64,000 nt of DNA from NCBI RefSeq assembly GCF_024298845.1, contig NZ_CP101156.1:1054001-1118000 (forward strand). The letters are read 5' to 3'. This document shows positions 33,239 through 41,322 of the stretch, piece by piece; position 1 is the stretch's first letter, and the number at the start of each line of letters is the position of its first letter. Made by a program: the position numbers and the translations under genes. This stretch comes from Natronosalvus amylolyticus. GTDB lineage: Archaea; Halobacteriota; Halobacteria; Halobacteriales; Natrialbaceae. The notes under the pieces were generated by a model. It was given only the letters and a program-made list of their open reading frames with translations, did no database searches and was not told the DNA's origin.

Positions 33239-34618
33239 ATGGCAGATCGCGGGTTCGACCAGGACCTCGAGAAACGACTCGAGGACGGTCGAAAACATAG
33301 ATTGACGCCGGTCGACCGAATCGACGCTCGAGGGTACGCCTCGGAGCCACCGGAGGGTGGCCTGCCGGTCCTCGGCGCTGCAGAACGGGTCGTGTTCGCC
33401 TCGAATAACTATCTGGGGCTTACGGCCGACCAGCACGTCCAGAACGCCGCACGTCAGGCCGCTGCAACCGTCGGCACCGGAACTGGCGGTAGCCGCGTCG
33501 GCACCGGCGATACGATCGTCAACCACGACCTCGAGCGCCTGCTGGCTGAAACGCTCGGGACCGAGCGGGCACTGACCTTTTCCTCCGGTTACAGCGCGAA
33601 CGTCGCCGCAATCGTCACGCTCGAACCTGACGTCGTGTTCGTCGACGAGTGCGTCCACGTCAGCACCCTCGACGGCTGTCAACTGGCCGGTGCAGAGGTC
33701 GTCACCTACGACCACTGTGACCCGGACGCCCTCGAGCGGGAGCTTCGGGCCCGTGACGATCAGATCACCGCCGGGACGCAGGCTGGCGGACCAACCGACG
33801 GAACGGACGACGAATCCTGGCTTTTCGTCACCGATTCGGTGTTCAGTATCGACGGCCAGGTTGCCCCGCTCGAGGCCCTGTGTGCACACGCCGAGGCCGC
33901 CGGGGCCTGGATCCTGGTCGACGAATCACACGCGACCGGGCTCTATGCTGGCGGGGGCGGCATCGCTCACGCTGAGGGCGTCGCTGACCGGGTACACATC
34001 CAGACGGGATCCCTTGCAACTGCGCTGGCGAGCCAGGGCGGGTACGTCGCCGGCAGCTCGGCCCTGATCAACTGTCTCATCGACGAGCGGCCGTTTACAG
34101 CCTCGGCTGGGCTCACACCCATGGCTGCTGCCGCAGCGAGCGAGGCGCTCCACCGGTCTAAACACGGTGACGCCCGCGAACGGCTCTGGGAAAACGTCAC
34201 TCGGATTCGTGACGGACTCCAATCGCTGGGTTATCTCGTCGATGGCGATTCCCAGATCCTTCCCGTCCGCCTCGAGCAACCCGGACTGGCTCCCGAATTC
34301 GTCGCAGCAGTAGCAGACGCCGGCATCGTCATTTCGGGTATCGATACCGCGAATCCACGGCCGAGATGCGCAACAAAAACGATCGAGCATGCCAAATCCG
34401 GACGCTCCCGTGATACCACTACGGAGGTGACCGACCCCGTGACCAACGGGGCCGGTGAGACTGGTGACGAGCGAGAGCGCACATCGCCGGATCCTTCGAC
34501 CGAGACGGTCGCCCACGAACGCGTCTACGTCTTCCCGATGGCGACGCACACTCGAGACGATATCTTCGACTGCCTCGAGGCGTTTCAGGACGTCGGTGAG
34601 CAGTTCGGTATTTTGTGA
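33239..34618 (+). CDS. BioF/KBL-like alpha-oxoamine synthase fold lacking the PLP lysine
   Basis: A 459-residue fold-type I protein related to 8-amino-7-oxononanoate synthase. Conserved parts include FASNNYLGLT, GTGTGGSRVGTGDTIVNHDLE, FSSGYSANVA and VDESHATGL (Asp228, His231). At the position of the Schiff-base lysine in G(T/S)LxKALGxxGGYV the sequence is GSLATALASQGGYV, with Thr261. A low-complexity acidic insertion of about 50 residues (about 375-424) precedes the final FPMATHTRDDI. Normal PLP catalysis is thus unlikely. No other biotin genes are near. ATG 33239 was preferred to a TTG at 33167. Confidence 0.85.
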   Translation: MADRGFDQDLEKRLEDGRKHRLTPVDRIDARGYASEPPEGGLPVLGAAERVVFASNNYLGLTADQHVQNAARQAAATVGTGTGGSRVGTGDTIVNHDLERLLAETLGTERALTFSSGYSANVAAIVTLEPDVVFVDECVHVSTLDGCQLAGAEVVTYDHCDPDALERELRARDDQITAGTQAGGPTDGTDDESWLFVTDSVFSIDGQVAPLEALCAHAEAAGAWILVDESHATGLYAGGGGIAHAEGVADRVHIQTGSLATALASQGGYVAGSSALINCLIDERPFTASAGLTPMAAAAASEALHRSKHGDARERLWENVTRIRDGLQSLGYLVDGDSQILPVRLEQPGLAPEFVAAVADAGIVISGIDTANPRPRCATKTIEHAKSGRSRDTTTEVTDPVTNGAGETGDERERTSPDPSTETVAHERVYVFPMATHTRDDIFDCLEAFQDVGEQFGIL

Positions 34619-34663
34619 TTGCGTTCCCAAATCCCTCGCTATCCGCTGGGCTACCAGCTGGTG

Positions 34664-34740
34664 TCTTCCCAACCCTGCACGGATGTGTGAAACTGATTGC
34701 TGATGCCCGAGTACACGCATCTGTCGACGTTTGAGAGGGT
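34664..34740. repeat. Palindromic repeat family 3, copy B
   Basis: TTCCCAACCCTGCACGGATG, GTGTGAAACTGATTGCTGATG and ACACGCATCTGTCGACG, in the same order as copy A near 22.1 kb. It is one of two adjacent copies between convergent genes. Confidence 0.5.
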
Positions 34741-34747
34741 ACGAGTG

Positions 34748-34825
34748 GCTTCCCAAACCTGAACCGATGAGCGAAAACCGGCGGCTGGTGTTCGGTTTCA
34801 CGCATGAGTCGACGGTTGGGACGGG
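34748..34825. repeat. Palindromic repeat family 3, copy C
   Basis: Left part CTTCCCAAACCTGAACCGATG and right part TTCGGTTTCACGCATGAGTCGACG then GTTGGGA form an imperfect hairpin. It ends one base before the stop of the RFC gene. With copy B it fills the space between the convergent BioF-like and RFC genes. Confidence 0.55.
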
Positions 34826-34826
34826 A

Positions 34827-36377
34827 CTAGAAGAAATCGGAGAGTCCCGACTGTCCGTCGTCGGCTTCCGCTGTTTCCTCGGCGTCGGCTTCGTCGGACC
34901 CACTCGAGGACGTTCGGGTCCCTGATTCTGCCGTCGTGTCGGCTGTATCGTCGTCCGTATTGCCAGCAGTTGCTTCCTCGAGGGTGGTTCCATCGTGTGT
35001 GACACCCTCGTTGGGGGTTGTCCCGTCGGTGTCGACATTCGAGTCCTCGCTCGAGCGGTTCGTCTCCTGTGCAAAGAACGCACCCTCCGAGTGTTCGACA
35101 GCGGTTTCTTCACGCTGTGCCCGTGCGTCCTCGACGATGGATTCGACTTTGTTCGTACTGGCACCGCTACCCGTAATGAACGAGACCTCGTCGGCGTCCA
35201 GGTCGTACGCCGCGGTCATCGTGACCGTCAGTTCGCGGTTCCGACAGAGGTGAGTCATCGCCTCGAGAAAGGGCATCATTTCGCGCCGAACGGTGGCGAC
35301 ACTCGCACCCTCGCGGTCGGCGATTCGCTGGGCAATCCCATCACGTCGGTCACGGGTGCCGCGGGTGCGCCCGAGTTTGGACCAGTAACTCGGCGGCCCG
35401 TAGCGGGTCCACCCGCCCTTGGGTTCGCGTCGCGAGGCGGCGACGCCGGCGGCGATGTTGTCGGTCGCGTACCGCCAGAAGGTGTAGTTCTGCGTCGAGC
35501 GTACGCGGCCGAGCCAGCGGTCGGCATTGCTCAGGAATTCGTAGGCGTCGGCGAGTTCGCCGCCGCTGTAGTCTTTGGGGACGTTATCTTCGACCCAGTT
35601 GAGCAGTTCGTCGGGCGTTTCGTCGACGTTGTAGGCCGCCTGCAACGCGCCGTGGGCGTCTTCTTCTTTGATCAGCCGGTCGAGGAAATCGAAGATTCCC
35701 TCCGTCTGGTCGCGCTCGCCGGTGACGACATCCTCGACGGTCAATACCTCACTGCCTTCGGCGACCGCCTGTAAGTCGTTGACCGCCGAGCGAAGGTCAC
35801 CGCTCGTCGAGTCGGCAATCGCCCGGAGTGCGTCTTCTTCGAACTCGATCCCCTCACGGCGACAGATATCACGGAGTACGGGAACGATAGAGCGAGCGGA
35901 GACGTCCCGAAACTCGATTGTTTCACAGAAGTTGCGAAGCGACTTGCTCATGTCGTAGAACTCGTTGGCGACGAGCACGACCGGTTGGCCGGCTTCCTTG
36001 ACGACTCGAGTCACTTCCCGAGAGCCGCCGTAGTCGGCGTTGCCGTGGAAGTTGTCGGCTTCGTCCAGAATCACGAGTCGGCGGCCGCCGCTCCCGCCGG
36101 TGAGCGTGCCGCTTTTCGACGCTTCACCGGCGACGCGTTTGATAACGTCTGCCTGCCTGTCGTCGCTCGCGTTGAGTTCCATCACCGGCCAACCCATGTC
36201 GTAGGCCAACGCGTGGGCGGCCGAGGTCTTTCCGATGCCCGGACTCCCGTGGACGATGACGGCCTTTCGGTGCTCGTCCCAGGTGTCCGCCCACTTTTTC
36301 AGTTGGCCGCGGGCTTTGTCGTTTCCGCGTACTTCCGAGAGCGTCGTCGGGCGGTACGTCTCGGTCCAGTCACTCAT
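34827..36377 (-). CDS. rfcL: Replication factor C large subunit
   Basis: A 516-residue clamp-loader subunit. AAA+ motifs: Walker A VHGSPGIGKTSAAHALA, Walker B VILDEADNFHG and sensor segments; the collar domain follows (NYTFWRYATDNIAAGVAASRR). The C-terminal 110 residues are acidic and disordered and end in QSGLSDFF, a PIP-like box for binding PCNA. RFC opens PCNA and loads it on primed DNA. The start MSDWTETYRPTTLSEVRGN is typical. It is convergent with the BioF-like gene and tandem with VapBC upstream. Confidence 0.95.
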   Translation of the reverse strand: MSDWTETYRPTTLSEVRGNDKARGQLKKWADTWDEHRKAVIVHGSPGIGKTSAAHALAYDMGWPVMELNASDDRQADVIKRVAGEASKSGTLTGGSGGRRLVILDEADNFHGNADYGGSREVTRVVKEAGQPVVLVANEFYDMSKSLRNFCETIEFRDVSARSIVPVLRDICRREGIEFEEDALRAIADSTSGDLRSAVNDLQAVAEGSEVLTVEDVVTGERDQTEGIFDFLDRLIKEEDAHGALQAAYNVDETPDELLNWVEDNVPKDYSGGELADAYEFLSNADRWLGRVRSTQNYTFWRYATDNIAAGVAASRREPKGGWTRYGPPSYWSKLGRTRGTRDRRDGIAQRIADREGASVATVRREMMPFLEAMTHLCRNRELTVTMTAAYDLDADEVSFITGSGASTNKVESIVEDARAQREETAVEHSEGAFFAQETNRSSEDSNVDTDGTTPNEGVTHDGTTLEEATAGNTDDDTADTTAESGTRTSSSGSDEADAEETAEADDGQSGLSDFF

Positions 36378-36419
36378 TACTCGAGGTAGGGGCGAGCCGC
36401 GTTTAGTGGTTGCGGAGCG

Positions 36420-36794
36420 TCACTCGGCGTCGACTCCCTTCATGTCCAGACGGGACGTGACGTCCGCATACGTATCGTCGCTCGAGACGATGGTATCGCC
36501 GTTCGATTCGACGAGGTGAAGCGCGTCGAACGGTGTGAACCCGTGGTCTTCCACGTACGTCGCCGCCGTCACGACCGTCTCCACGTCACCGCGTACTTCG
36601 ACGAGATTGGCGGCGTTCGAAACGACGCGTTCGGTATCACGTTCTTCCCGGTAGGCGACCATCAGGAGTTCGATGAGGGTGAACTGTGACGTCCACAACT
36701 CGTCACGGTGTTTCCGGTACACAAACTCGGCGGCCTCGCCGAGCCAGTCATCCTCCTTAATGAGTGCGAGAAGAAAATCGGTTTCCGCATACAT
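36420..36794 (-). CDS. PIN-domain VapC-type toxin
   Basis: A 124-residue PIN-domain protein with the acidic active-site pattern MYAETDFLLALI (first Asp), TLIELLMVAYRE (Glu), FTPFDALHLVE (Asp) and IVSSDDTYADV (Asp). VapC toxins are Mg2+-dependent RNases. The ATG follows directly the TAG stop of the antitoxin gene with no gap. The PIN motifs are complete, so it should be active. Confidence 0.9.
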   Translation of the reverse strand: MYAETDFLLALIKEDDWLGEAAEFVYRKHRDELWTSQFTLIELLMVAYREERDTERVVSNAANLVEVRGDVETVVTAATYVEDHGFTPFDALHLVESNGDTIVSSDDTYADVTSRLDMKGVDAE

Positions 36795-37025
36795 CTATCG
36801 TCCGGCCTCGTCGAGCGCTGCTTCACGTGTTTCTTCACGAAGTTCATCAGCTGACTTCTCGACATCCGCGAACTCGTCCCTGAGTGCCTCGAGCGGGTCG
36901 TCGGCGACCGGAACCAGTTTGACCCCGTCGGGAAGCTGAACGACGTGGTATCGGTCTCCGTATCGCTCTCTAACCTCTTTCGGGAGCGTGAGACGACCGC
37001 GGTCGTCAAGCGCTACGTCTGACAT
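36795..37025 (-). CDS. AbrB-type VapB antitoxin
   Basis: A 76-residue protein: an N-terminal AbrB-type DNA-binding hairpin (MSDVALDDRGRLTLPKEVRERYGDRYHVVQLPDGVKLVPV) and a C-terminal helix (LRDEFADVEKSADELREETREAALDEAGR) that would wrap the toxin. It sits directly before vapC and should autoregulate the pair. ATG 37025 chosen over an upstream frame extension to 37052. Confidence 0.87.
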   Translation of the reverse strand: MSDVALDDRGRLTLPKEVRERYGDRYHVVQLPDGVKLVPVADDPLEALRDEFADVEKSADELREETREAALDEAGR

Positions 37026-37227
37026 ACCTCCGTGTACGGTGGGCAAAGACAAAAATATTCCCCGCTATATTGAAATACCCATTCTGTGCCCACTTGCCGG
37101 ATTTCGTCTCCGCATTCACGAGCGACCGACGACGCATATGCGACGAGGTGAAGCGCGTCGAACGGTGTGCCAGCGTGAAATATTGTGTAGCCACTGATAA
37201 GTACTCCCGTTGTGTATTCCGACGCAG

Positions 37228-38391
37228 ATGCGATCTGACGGATTCGACCAGCGGCGGCTTGCCATCGGCGCGATCGTCGCAGCCCTGTTCGCCATCGTCG
37301 CCTACGTCGCGATTTCGTTCGTGGCAGTCATCGTTTTCGCCGTCTTTCTGTACTACGCGGTTCGACCGATCTACCGTACCCTCGAGCGTTTCGACCTGCC
37401 CAGGCGGGTACGGGCACTCCTCGCACTGGTCCTCTTCGGGGTCCCGTTTCTGGTCTTGCTCGCGTACACGATCGGTATCATCGCCCTCGAAACCCAGGCG
37501 TTCATCGAGACCTACGACGTGCAAGACCAGGTCATCGAACAGGCACTCGAAGAGTTCGATCTGACCGGTATCGACCTCGACGAACTCGCGACCGTCGTCA
37601 GTGAAACTGCTTCCCAGGCCTCCCTCGGCTTGCTCTTTGTCAGCATGGCAGGGGCGATCAGCGTCGTCAGCGCAACCGTCGTCCAGTTGCTCATCGTGGT
37701 CGTTTTGACCTACTACATGCTGATCGACGGGCCACGATTTGTGGGCTGGTTGCTCGAGACCTACGACGAGAGTGGCGTCCTGAAAACGTACGTGGACGCC
37801 GTGGACCCGGAGCTTTCGATGACGCTGTTCGGCAACATCGTCAACGTGTTCATCACGGCCATCGTTGGCGTCATCACCTTTTATACGTACAACGCGTTCG
37901 CTCCGGCGGCTGTTGCCGTGCCATTTCCGGCCCTGCTCGGTGCGTTAGCTGGGCTGGGAAGTCTCATCCCTGTCGTCGGGATCAAACTCGTCTACGTGCC
38001 GTTGACTGTTCTGCTGGCGGTCAACGCCTGGATGACCGGCGACCTCTCCCTGCTCGTCCCTGTCGGTATCCTCTTTGCGGTGAGCGGTGTCGTCGTCGAT
38101 TTTATCCCGGATTTCTTCATCCGCGCACACATCAGCGGCGAGCAAACGCACACCGGCCTCTTGCTGGTCGCCTATATCGTCGGTCCGGTCCTCTTCGGGT
38201 TTTATGGACTCTTTCTGGCACCGATATTGCTGATTCTGGTTATCAACGCCGTCTTCGTTCTCGTTCCGTACGTGATCACGGGCGAACCACCGGAATCCCG
38301 ACAGACCCGGCTCCCCGAGTATTCCGACGGCTCCGCACCCGTCATCGACGAACCGGACCAACACGAACCGGTCATCGTGAAAGACGAGTAA
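37228..38391 (+). CDS. AI-2E-family membrane transporter
   Basis: A 387-residue polytopic protein of the AI-2E (YdiK/PerM/TqsA) family. About seven to eight transmembrane helices are visible, with the family segments FLYYAVRPIYRTLERFDLPRRV, LTYYMLIDGPRF, and LIPVVGIKLVYVPL followed by DFIPDFFIRAHISG. Members export small molecules or ions (Na+/H+ exchange has been shown for some). The substrate is unknown; there is no evidence for AI-2 here. ATG 37228 is preferred to a GTG at 37210. Repeat family 1 copy 4 begins 6 bp after the stop. Confidence 0.85.
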   Translation: MRSDGFDQRRLAIGAIVAALFAIVAYVAISFVAVIVFAVFLYYAVRPIYRTLERFDLPRRVRALLALVLFGVPFLVLLAYTIGIIALETQAFIETYDVQDQVIEQALEEFDLTGIDLDELATVVSETASQASLGLLFVSMAGAISVVSATVVQLLIVVVLTYYMLIDGPRFVGWLLETYDESGVLKTYVDAVDPELSMTLFGNIVNVFITAIVGVITFYTYNAFAPAAVAVPFPALLGALAGLGSLIPVVGIKLVYVPLTVLLAVNAWMTGDLSLLVPVGILFAVSGVVVDFIPDFFIRAHISGEQTHTGLLLVAYIVGPVLFGFYGLFLAPILLILVINAVFVLVPYVITGEPPESRQTRLPEYSDGSAPVIDEPDQHEPVIVKDE

Positions 38392-38397
38392 GGCATC

Positions 38398-38480
38398 TAT
38401 AGTAGCCAGTGAAAGTCAGTGCACACCCAACCGCAAGATGGCGTCGTGATAGTGTGTACATCGTTTCACTGGCTACTATA
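38398..38480 (-). repeat. Palindromic repeat family 1, copy 4
   Basis: TATAGTAGCCAGTGAAAGTC at the left end and ATCGTTTCACTGGCTACTAT at the right, inverted orientation, near-consensus ends. It starts 6 bp after the transporter stop codon and ends 28 bp before the start codon of the GNAT gene, so it occupies almost the entire intergenic space. Confidence 0.88.
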
Positions 38481-38508
38481 ACAACCCGCGAGACGAACAC
38501 CCATCGTT

Positions 38509-39003
38509 ATGCCCATCGGACCGGTCGGTACGACCGTGCCCCCAGCCGATATCGATATCGAACGAGCGACGACGGAGGACCTCGAGGCCGTCGCCGACGC
38601 CTGGGTTCGCCTCGCCCGCGACCAGGCGAGCTACGGATCGCACGTCCTCGCCGAACCGAACCGTCAAACGATGCTGGCAACACTCGGTGCCTATCAGGTC
38701 GACGGCGGATTGCTCGTCGCTCGAGAAACGGAGACGATCGTCGGATTCGCGTCGGTGACCGTCGAACACGGGTCACTCACACTCGATTGTACCCGCGGCC
38801 TGCTCTCGAACCTGTACGTCGAACCCGAGTATCGCGGTCGCGGCATCGGCACAGCGCTGCTCGAGGCGGCCGAGAACGAACTTCGAGAGCGTGGCGTCGA
38901 CGTCTGTACGCTCGAGGCGATGGCCAGGAACGAGTCGGCCTGTCGGTTTTACCGCGAGGCGGGCTATGACTCGTTCAGAATCGGGTTCGAACGGCGGCTT
39001 TGA
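38509..39003 (+). CDS. GNAT-family N-acetyltransferase
   Basis: A 164-residue acetyltransferase with the acetyl-CoA motif LSNLYVEPEYRGRGIGTALLEAAENELRERG and the following strand VCTLEAMARNESACRFYREAGY. The N-terminal DIDIERATTEDLEAVADAWVRLA is a typical GNAT start. The substrate is unknown. With a hairpin element directly upstream, its transcription is probably independent of the transporter gene. Confidence 0.87.
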   Translation: MPIGPVGTTVPPADIDIERATTEDLEAVADAWVRLARDQASYGSHVLAEPNRQTMLATLGAYQVDGGLLVARETETIVGFASVTVEHGSLTLDCTRGLLSNLYVEPEYRGRGIGTALLEAAENELRERGVDVCTLEAMARNESACRFYREAGYDSFRIGFERRL

Positions 39004-39202
39004 TGCGGTCTGTTGTGATTCGGTACGATGTACCCCCGAACGGGGACGGTGCTCACCGATACACCGGTACAACGACCCGAACGAGGGAACGGTCTCGAAT
39101 TACTCGAGCCAACCGTCCGTTCACGCGAGTGGGTGCGATAATTCGCCGAAGAAAAACGACACACACTCAAAGGATGAGTGACTATCGACACGGTGTACGA
39201 GC

Positions 39203-39276
39203 GCCAAGGGAGCATGGGTGGTGCATGCACTCGACTTGTAATCGAGAGTTCCGGGGTTCAAATCCCCGCCTTGGCT
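39203..39276 (+). tRNA. tRNA-Thr (anticodon TGT)
   Basis: Cloverleaf: acceptor GCCAAGG/CCTTGGC, anticodon stem CTCGA/TCGAG around loop CTTGTAA (anticodon TGT), T arm CGGGG-TTCAAAT-CCCCG and discriminator T. No intron and no encoded CCA. Confidence 0.95.
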
Positions 39277-39581
39277 TGGTATTTGGCGTTCACTTTTCGT
39301 ATCGTCGCTTGCGTCGTTGTCCGTCTTTTACACAGCCCACGATTGATTGGTGACAGAAACGCCGATACCACGCCAGTACACCCTCGAATCCGCTGCCTCT
39401 GTTGTACATCAGTGTGGTGAGGATCCATATCCCGTGTAGCTGGACAGTCTCTATTTGATGAAAACACTGGAGTATATGAAAAGACTTAGTTGCACACACT
39501 TGTACATCGACGTTCAATTCTATACTCTATAGTCGAGCAGCGGTCAGTGGATTTATATATGGGGATGTGAAGCATCCGACA
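39277..39581. other. Gene-free stretch downstream of tRNA-Thr
   Basis: About 300 bp of AT-richer DNA without a convincing gene. It ends in the TATA-like box for the HalOD1 gene. No integrase or attachment-site repeat was recognised beside the tRNA. Confidence 0.5.
39551..39558 (+). promoter_or_regulatory. TATA-like box for the second HalOD1 gene
   Basis: ATTTATAT centred about 27 bp upstream of ATG 39582; this spacing selects that ATG over the GTG at 39567. Confidence 0.5.
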
Positions 39582-39857
39582 ATGCTACTTGCAGCTGGGA
39601 AATCTGACAGTCACGAACGACCACCGCTCAGTTATCGTATTATCGCTGCGGTCGCCGAAAAAGAGGGGGTCGATCCGACAGCACTCGAGCCACCGGAGTA
39701 CGATTCGCTCTACGAGGTACTGAACCCGGAAGCACTCGATTCGCTGTTTGCACCCCGCCAAAACGGGGCTTCCAGAAGTGAAGGATACGTGGAATTTGTG
39801 TACGCTGGCTACGACGTCACCGTCTTCAGCGACGGAACGATCGACGTAGCCGAGTAA
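39582..39857 (+). CDS. HalOD1 output-domain protein
   Basis: A 91-residue HalOD1 protein: PLSYRIIAAVAEKEGVDPTALEPPEYDSLYEVLNPEALDSLF, then EGYVEFVYAGYDVTVFSDGTIDV, the same pattern as the protein at 21.6 kb. Role unknown. ATG 39582 was chosen because a TATA-like box lies 27 bp upstream. Confidence 0.85.
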   Translation: MLLAAGKSDSHERPPLSYRIIAAVAEKEGVDPTALEPPEYDSLYEVLNPEALDSLFAPRQNGASRSEGYVEFVYAGYDVTVFSDGTIDVAE

Positions 39858-39921
39858 CCTCCTTCGTCCTCAGGCTTGCAGTGAGGCGACGACAGCTTGA
39901 ACGTGGGGTTTTTTTGATCGT

Positions 39922-40686
39922 CTACTCGCTCGAGTGTTCCCCATTACAGGCGGCTTCGAACACGGACTCGTGCAGTCGATTCGAAACCGTCTCCATCAGT
40001 GTCTCGAGGTTGACGGTGTCGGCCTGGTTGTACCGGACCAGTTTCTCGAGGGCTGCGTCGTCTCCCTGTTCGTACTGGTGCCAGAGCCGGACGGCGTCAC
40101 GACCGGTGATATCGGGTTGCTCTCGATCGATGCCCAGTTCTTTCTCGATGGGTTTGAGACCGCCCGTGAGGCCGAGCTTTCGACAGGGGTACATGAGATC
40201 GATGTGGGGCATCGTGGTATCGACGTCGAGGGCCGTCTCGAGGAACGGAACGTCGAATCGCTGGCCGTTGAACGTCACGAGCGCGGCCGCGTCGTCCAGT
40301 TCGATCTGCAGTCGTTCCGCGGTGAGGTCCTGTCCGTTGATCAAAGTCGTCGTCTCGCCACGGCGGTGGAGGCTGACCGTCGTGACCGAGTGGCGGTCGG
40401 CGTCCAGACCCGTGGTTTCGATGTCCAGATAGCAGGCGTCCTCGCGGATGTTCTCGTACAGTCGCCAACGACTCGCGGCCGGGAGGGCCTGGGCGAACGG
40501 GGTGTACTCACCGCACTCGAGGTGGCGCCGACCCTCTCGAATAAAGCCCTCGATGCGGTCGGCAAGCGTCGGGCCGACGACGCTGCCGTCGAACTCGTCC
40601 CAGTGGGTGATGCCGTGTTCCCACAGTCGGCGTTCGGTTTTCTCGCCGACGCCATCGACGGGGAGGAAACTGTTCTCGATTTGCAT
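39922..40686 (-). CDS. RNase H-like DEDD exonuclease-fold protein (YprB-like)
   Basis: A 254-residue protein. The N-terminus resembles a helix-hairpin-helix (LPVDGVGEKTERRLWEHGIT). The C-terminal part is an RNase H-like DEDD domain: CYLDIETTGLD (Asp, Glu), LVTFNGQRFDVPFLE (Asp), MPHIDLMYPCRKLG and RYNQADTVNLETLM (Asp). This is the YprB/RNase_H_2 family. It probably acts as a 3'-5' exonuclease on DNA or RNA; the substrate is unknown. Confidence 0.85.
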   Translation of the reverse strand: MQIENSFLPVDGVGEKTERRLWEHGITHWDEFDGSVVGPTLADRIEGFIREGRRHLECGEYTPFAQALPAASRWRLYENIREDACYLDIETTGLDADRHSVTTVSLHRRGETTTLINGQDLTAERLQIELDDAAALVTFNGQRFDVPFLETALDVDTTMPHIDLMYPCRKLGLTGGLKPIEKELGIDREQPDITGRDAVRLWHQYEQGDDAALEKLVRYNQADTVNLETLMETVSNRLHESVFEAACNGEHSSE

Positions 40687-40870
40687 ACTCGAGATGGCGT
40701 GAGTGAAGGCAAAAAACGTGTGGATTGTCGGTGTGGTGGGTGCTATCGGTGTAAAACCTTCACGGAGTGTCGTACCTGTTGTCGCGCTCGAGTGTCTACT
40801 CTTTCAGGTAACTCGAGCGGGCGCTGTATCCTCGCCTTACTCGTTCACTCCGCGTTGCTTCGTTCGCTCC

Positions 40871-40952
40871 GATAGTACAGTGAACCGATGTACACACCTA
40901 CCGCGACGCACGCTTGGGATAGGGTGTGCACTGACTTTCACTAGCTACCATA
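40871..40952 (+). repeat. Palindromic repeat family 1, copy 5
   Basis: Ends GATAGTACAGTGAA (two bases deleted from the arm) and TTTCACTAGCTACCATA. The centre CACACCTACCGCGACGCACG and GATAGGGTGTGCACTG is close to consensus, plus orientation. It ends 31 bp beyond the end of the zinc-ribbon protein gene. Confidence 0.8.
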
Positions 40953-40983
40953 GCGGACGAGGCCTTAGCGCCCTATCTTTGAG

Positions 40984-41205
40984 CTAAAAAATCGGGTTCC
41001 GTTCCGTGTAGTAATAGAGTTCTACCGTATGGCCACATTCCTGGCAGTCGGCTTCGATTCCTGCAAGCTGAAAGGGGTCGTCCTTCGTGGTCGCGTCGCC
41101 GGTGTCAGACTGTGTGATTCCCGTTCCGGAGGGTACCGTCGCCGAGACGGTGGCTCGGCACGCCGGACAGCCAACGGAGACGTGGGGGCGGGCAGCGTGT
41201 GACAT
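40984..41205 (-). CDS. Small zinc-ribbon-like protein
   Basis: A 73-residue protein with two CxxC pairs, GCPACRA (near residue 13) and DCQECGH (near residue 54), the arrangement of a zinc ribbon. The spacer is acidic and polar and the end is VELYYYTERNPIF. No known family. It could be a nucleic-acid or protein-binding adaptor. The gene stands alone next to the exported metal/redox genes. Confidence 0.6.
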   Translation of the reverse strand: MSHAARPHVSVGCPACRATVSATVPSGTGITQSDTGDATTKDDPFQLAGIEADCQECGHTVELYYYTERNPIF

Positions 41206-41322
41206 GCCCCCGGTAATTGGGGCTAGTTAGCTATTGTAAATGCATGCGTACCCGGACATCTCGACCGGTCATCTCGAGACGAGCGTTCCGTCATCGCTCA
41301 GAACAGGTCGATGGGAGTTCGC

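Noticed and set aside
39203-39581. tRNA-Thr as an integration site
   Set aside because: No integrase gene and no duplicated tRNA 3' end in the window.
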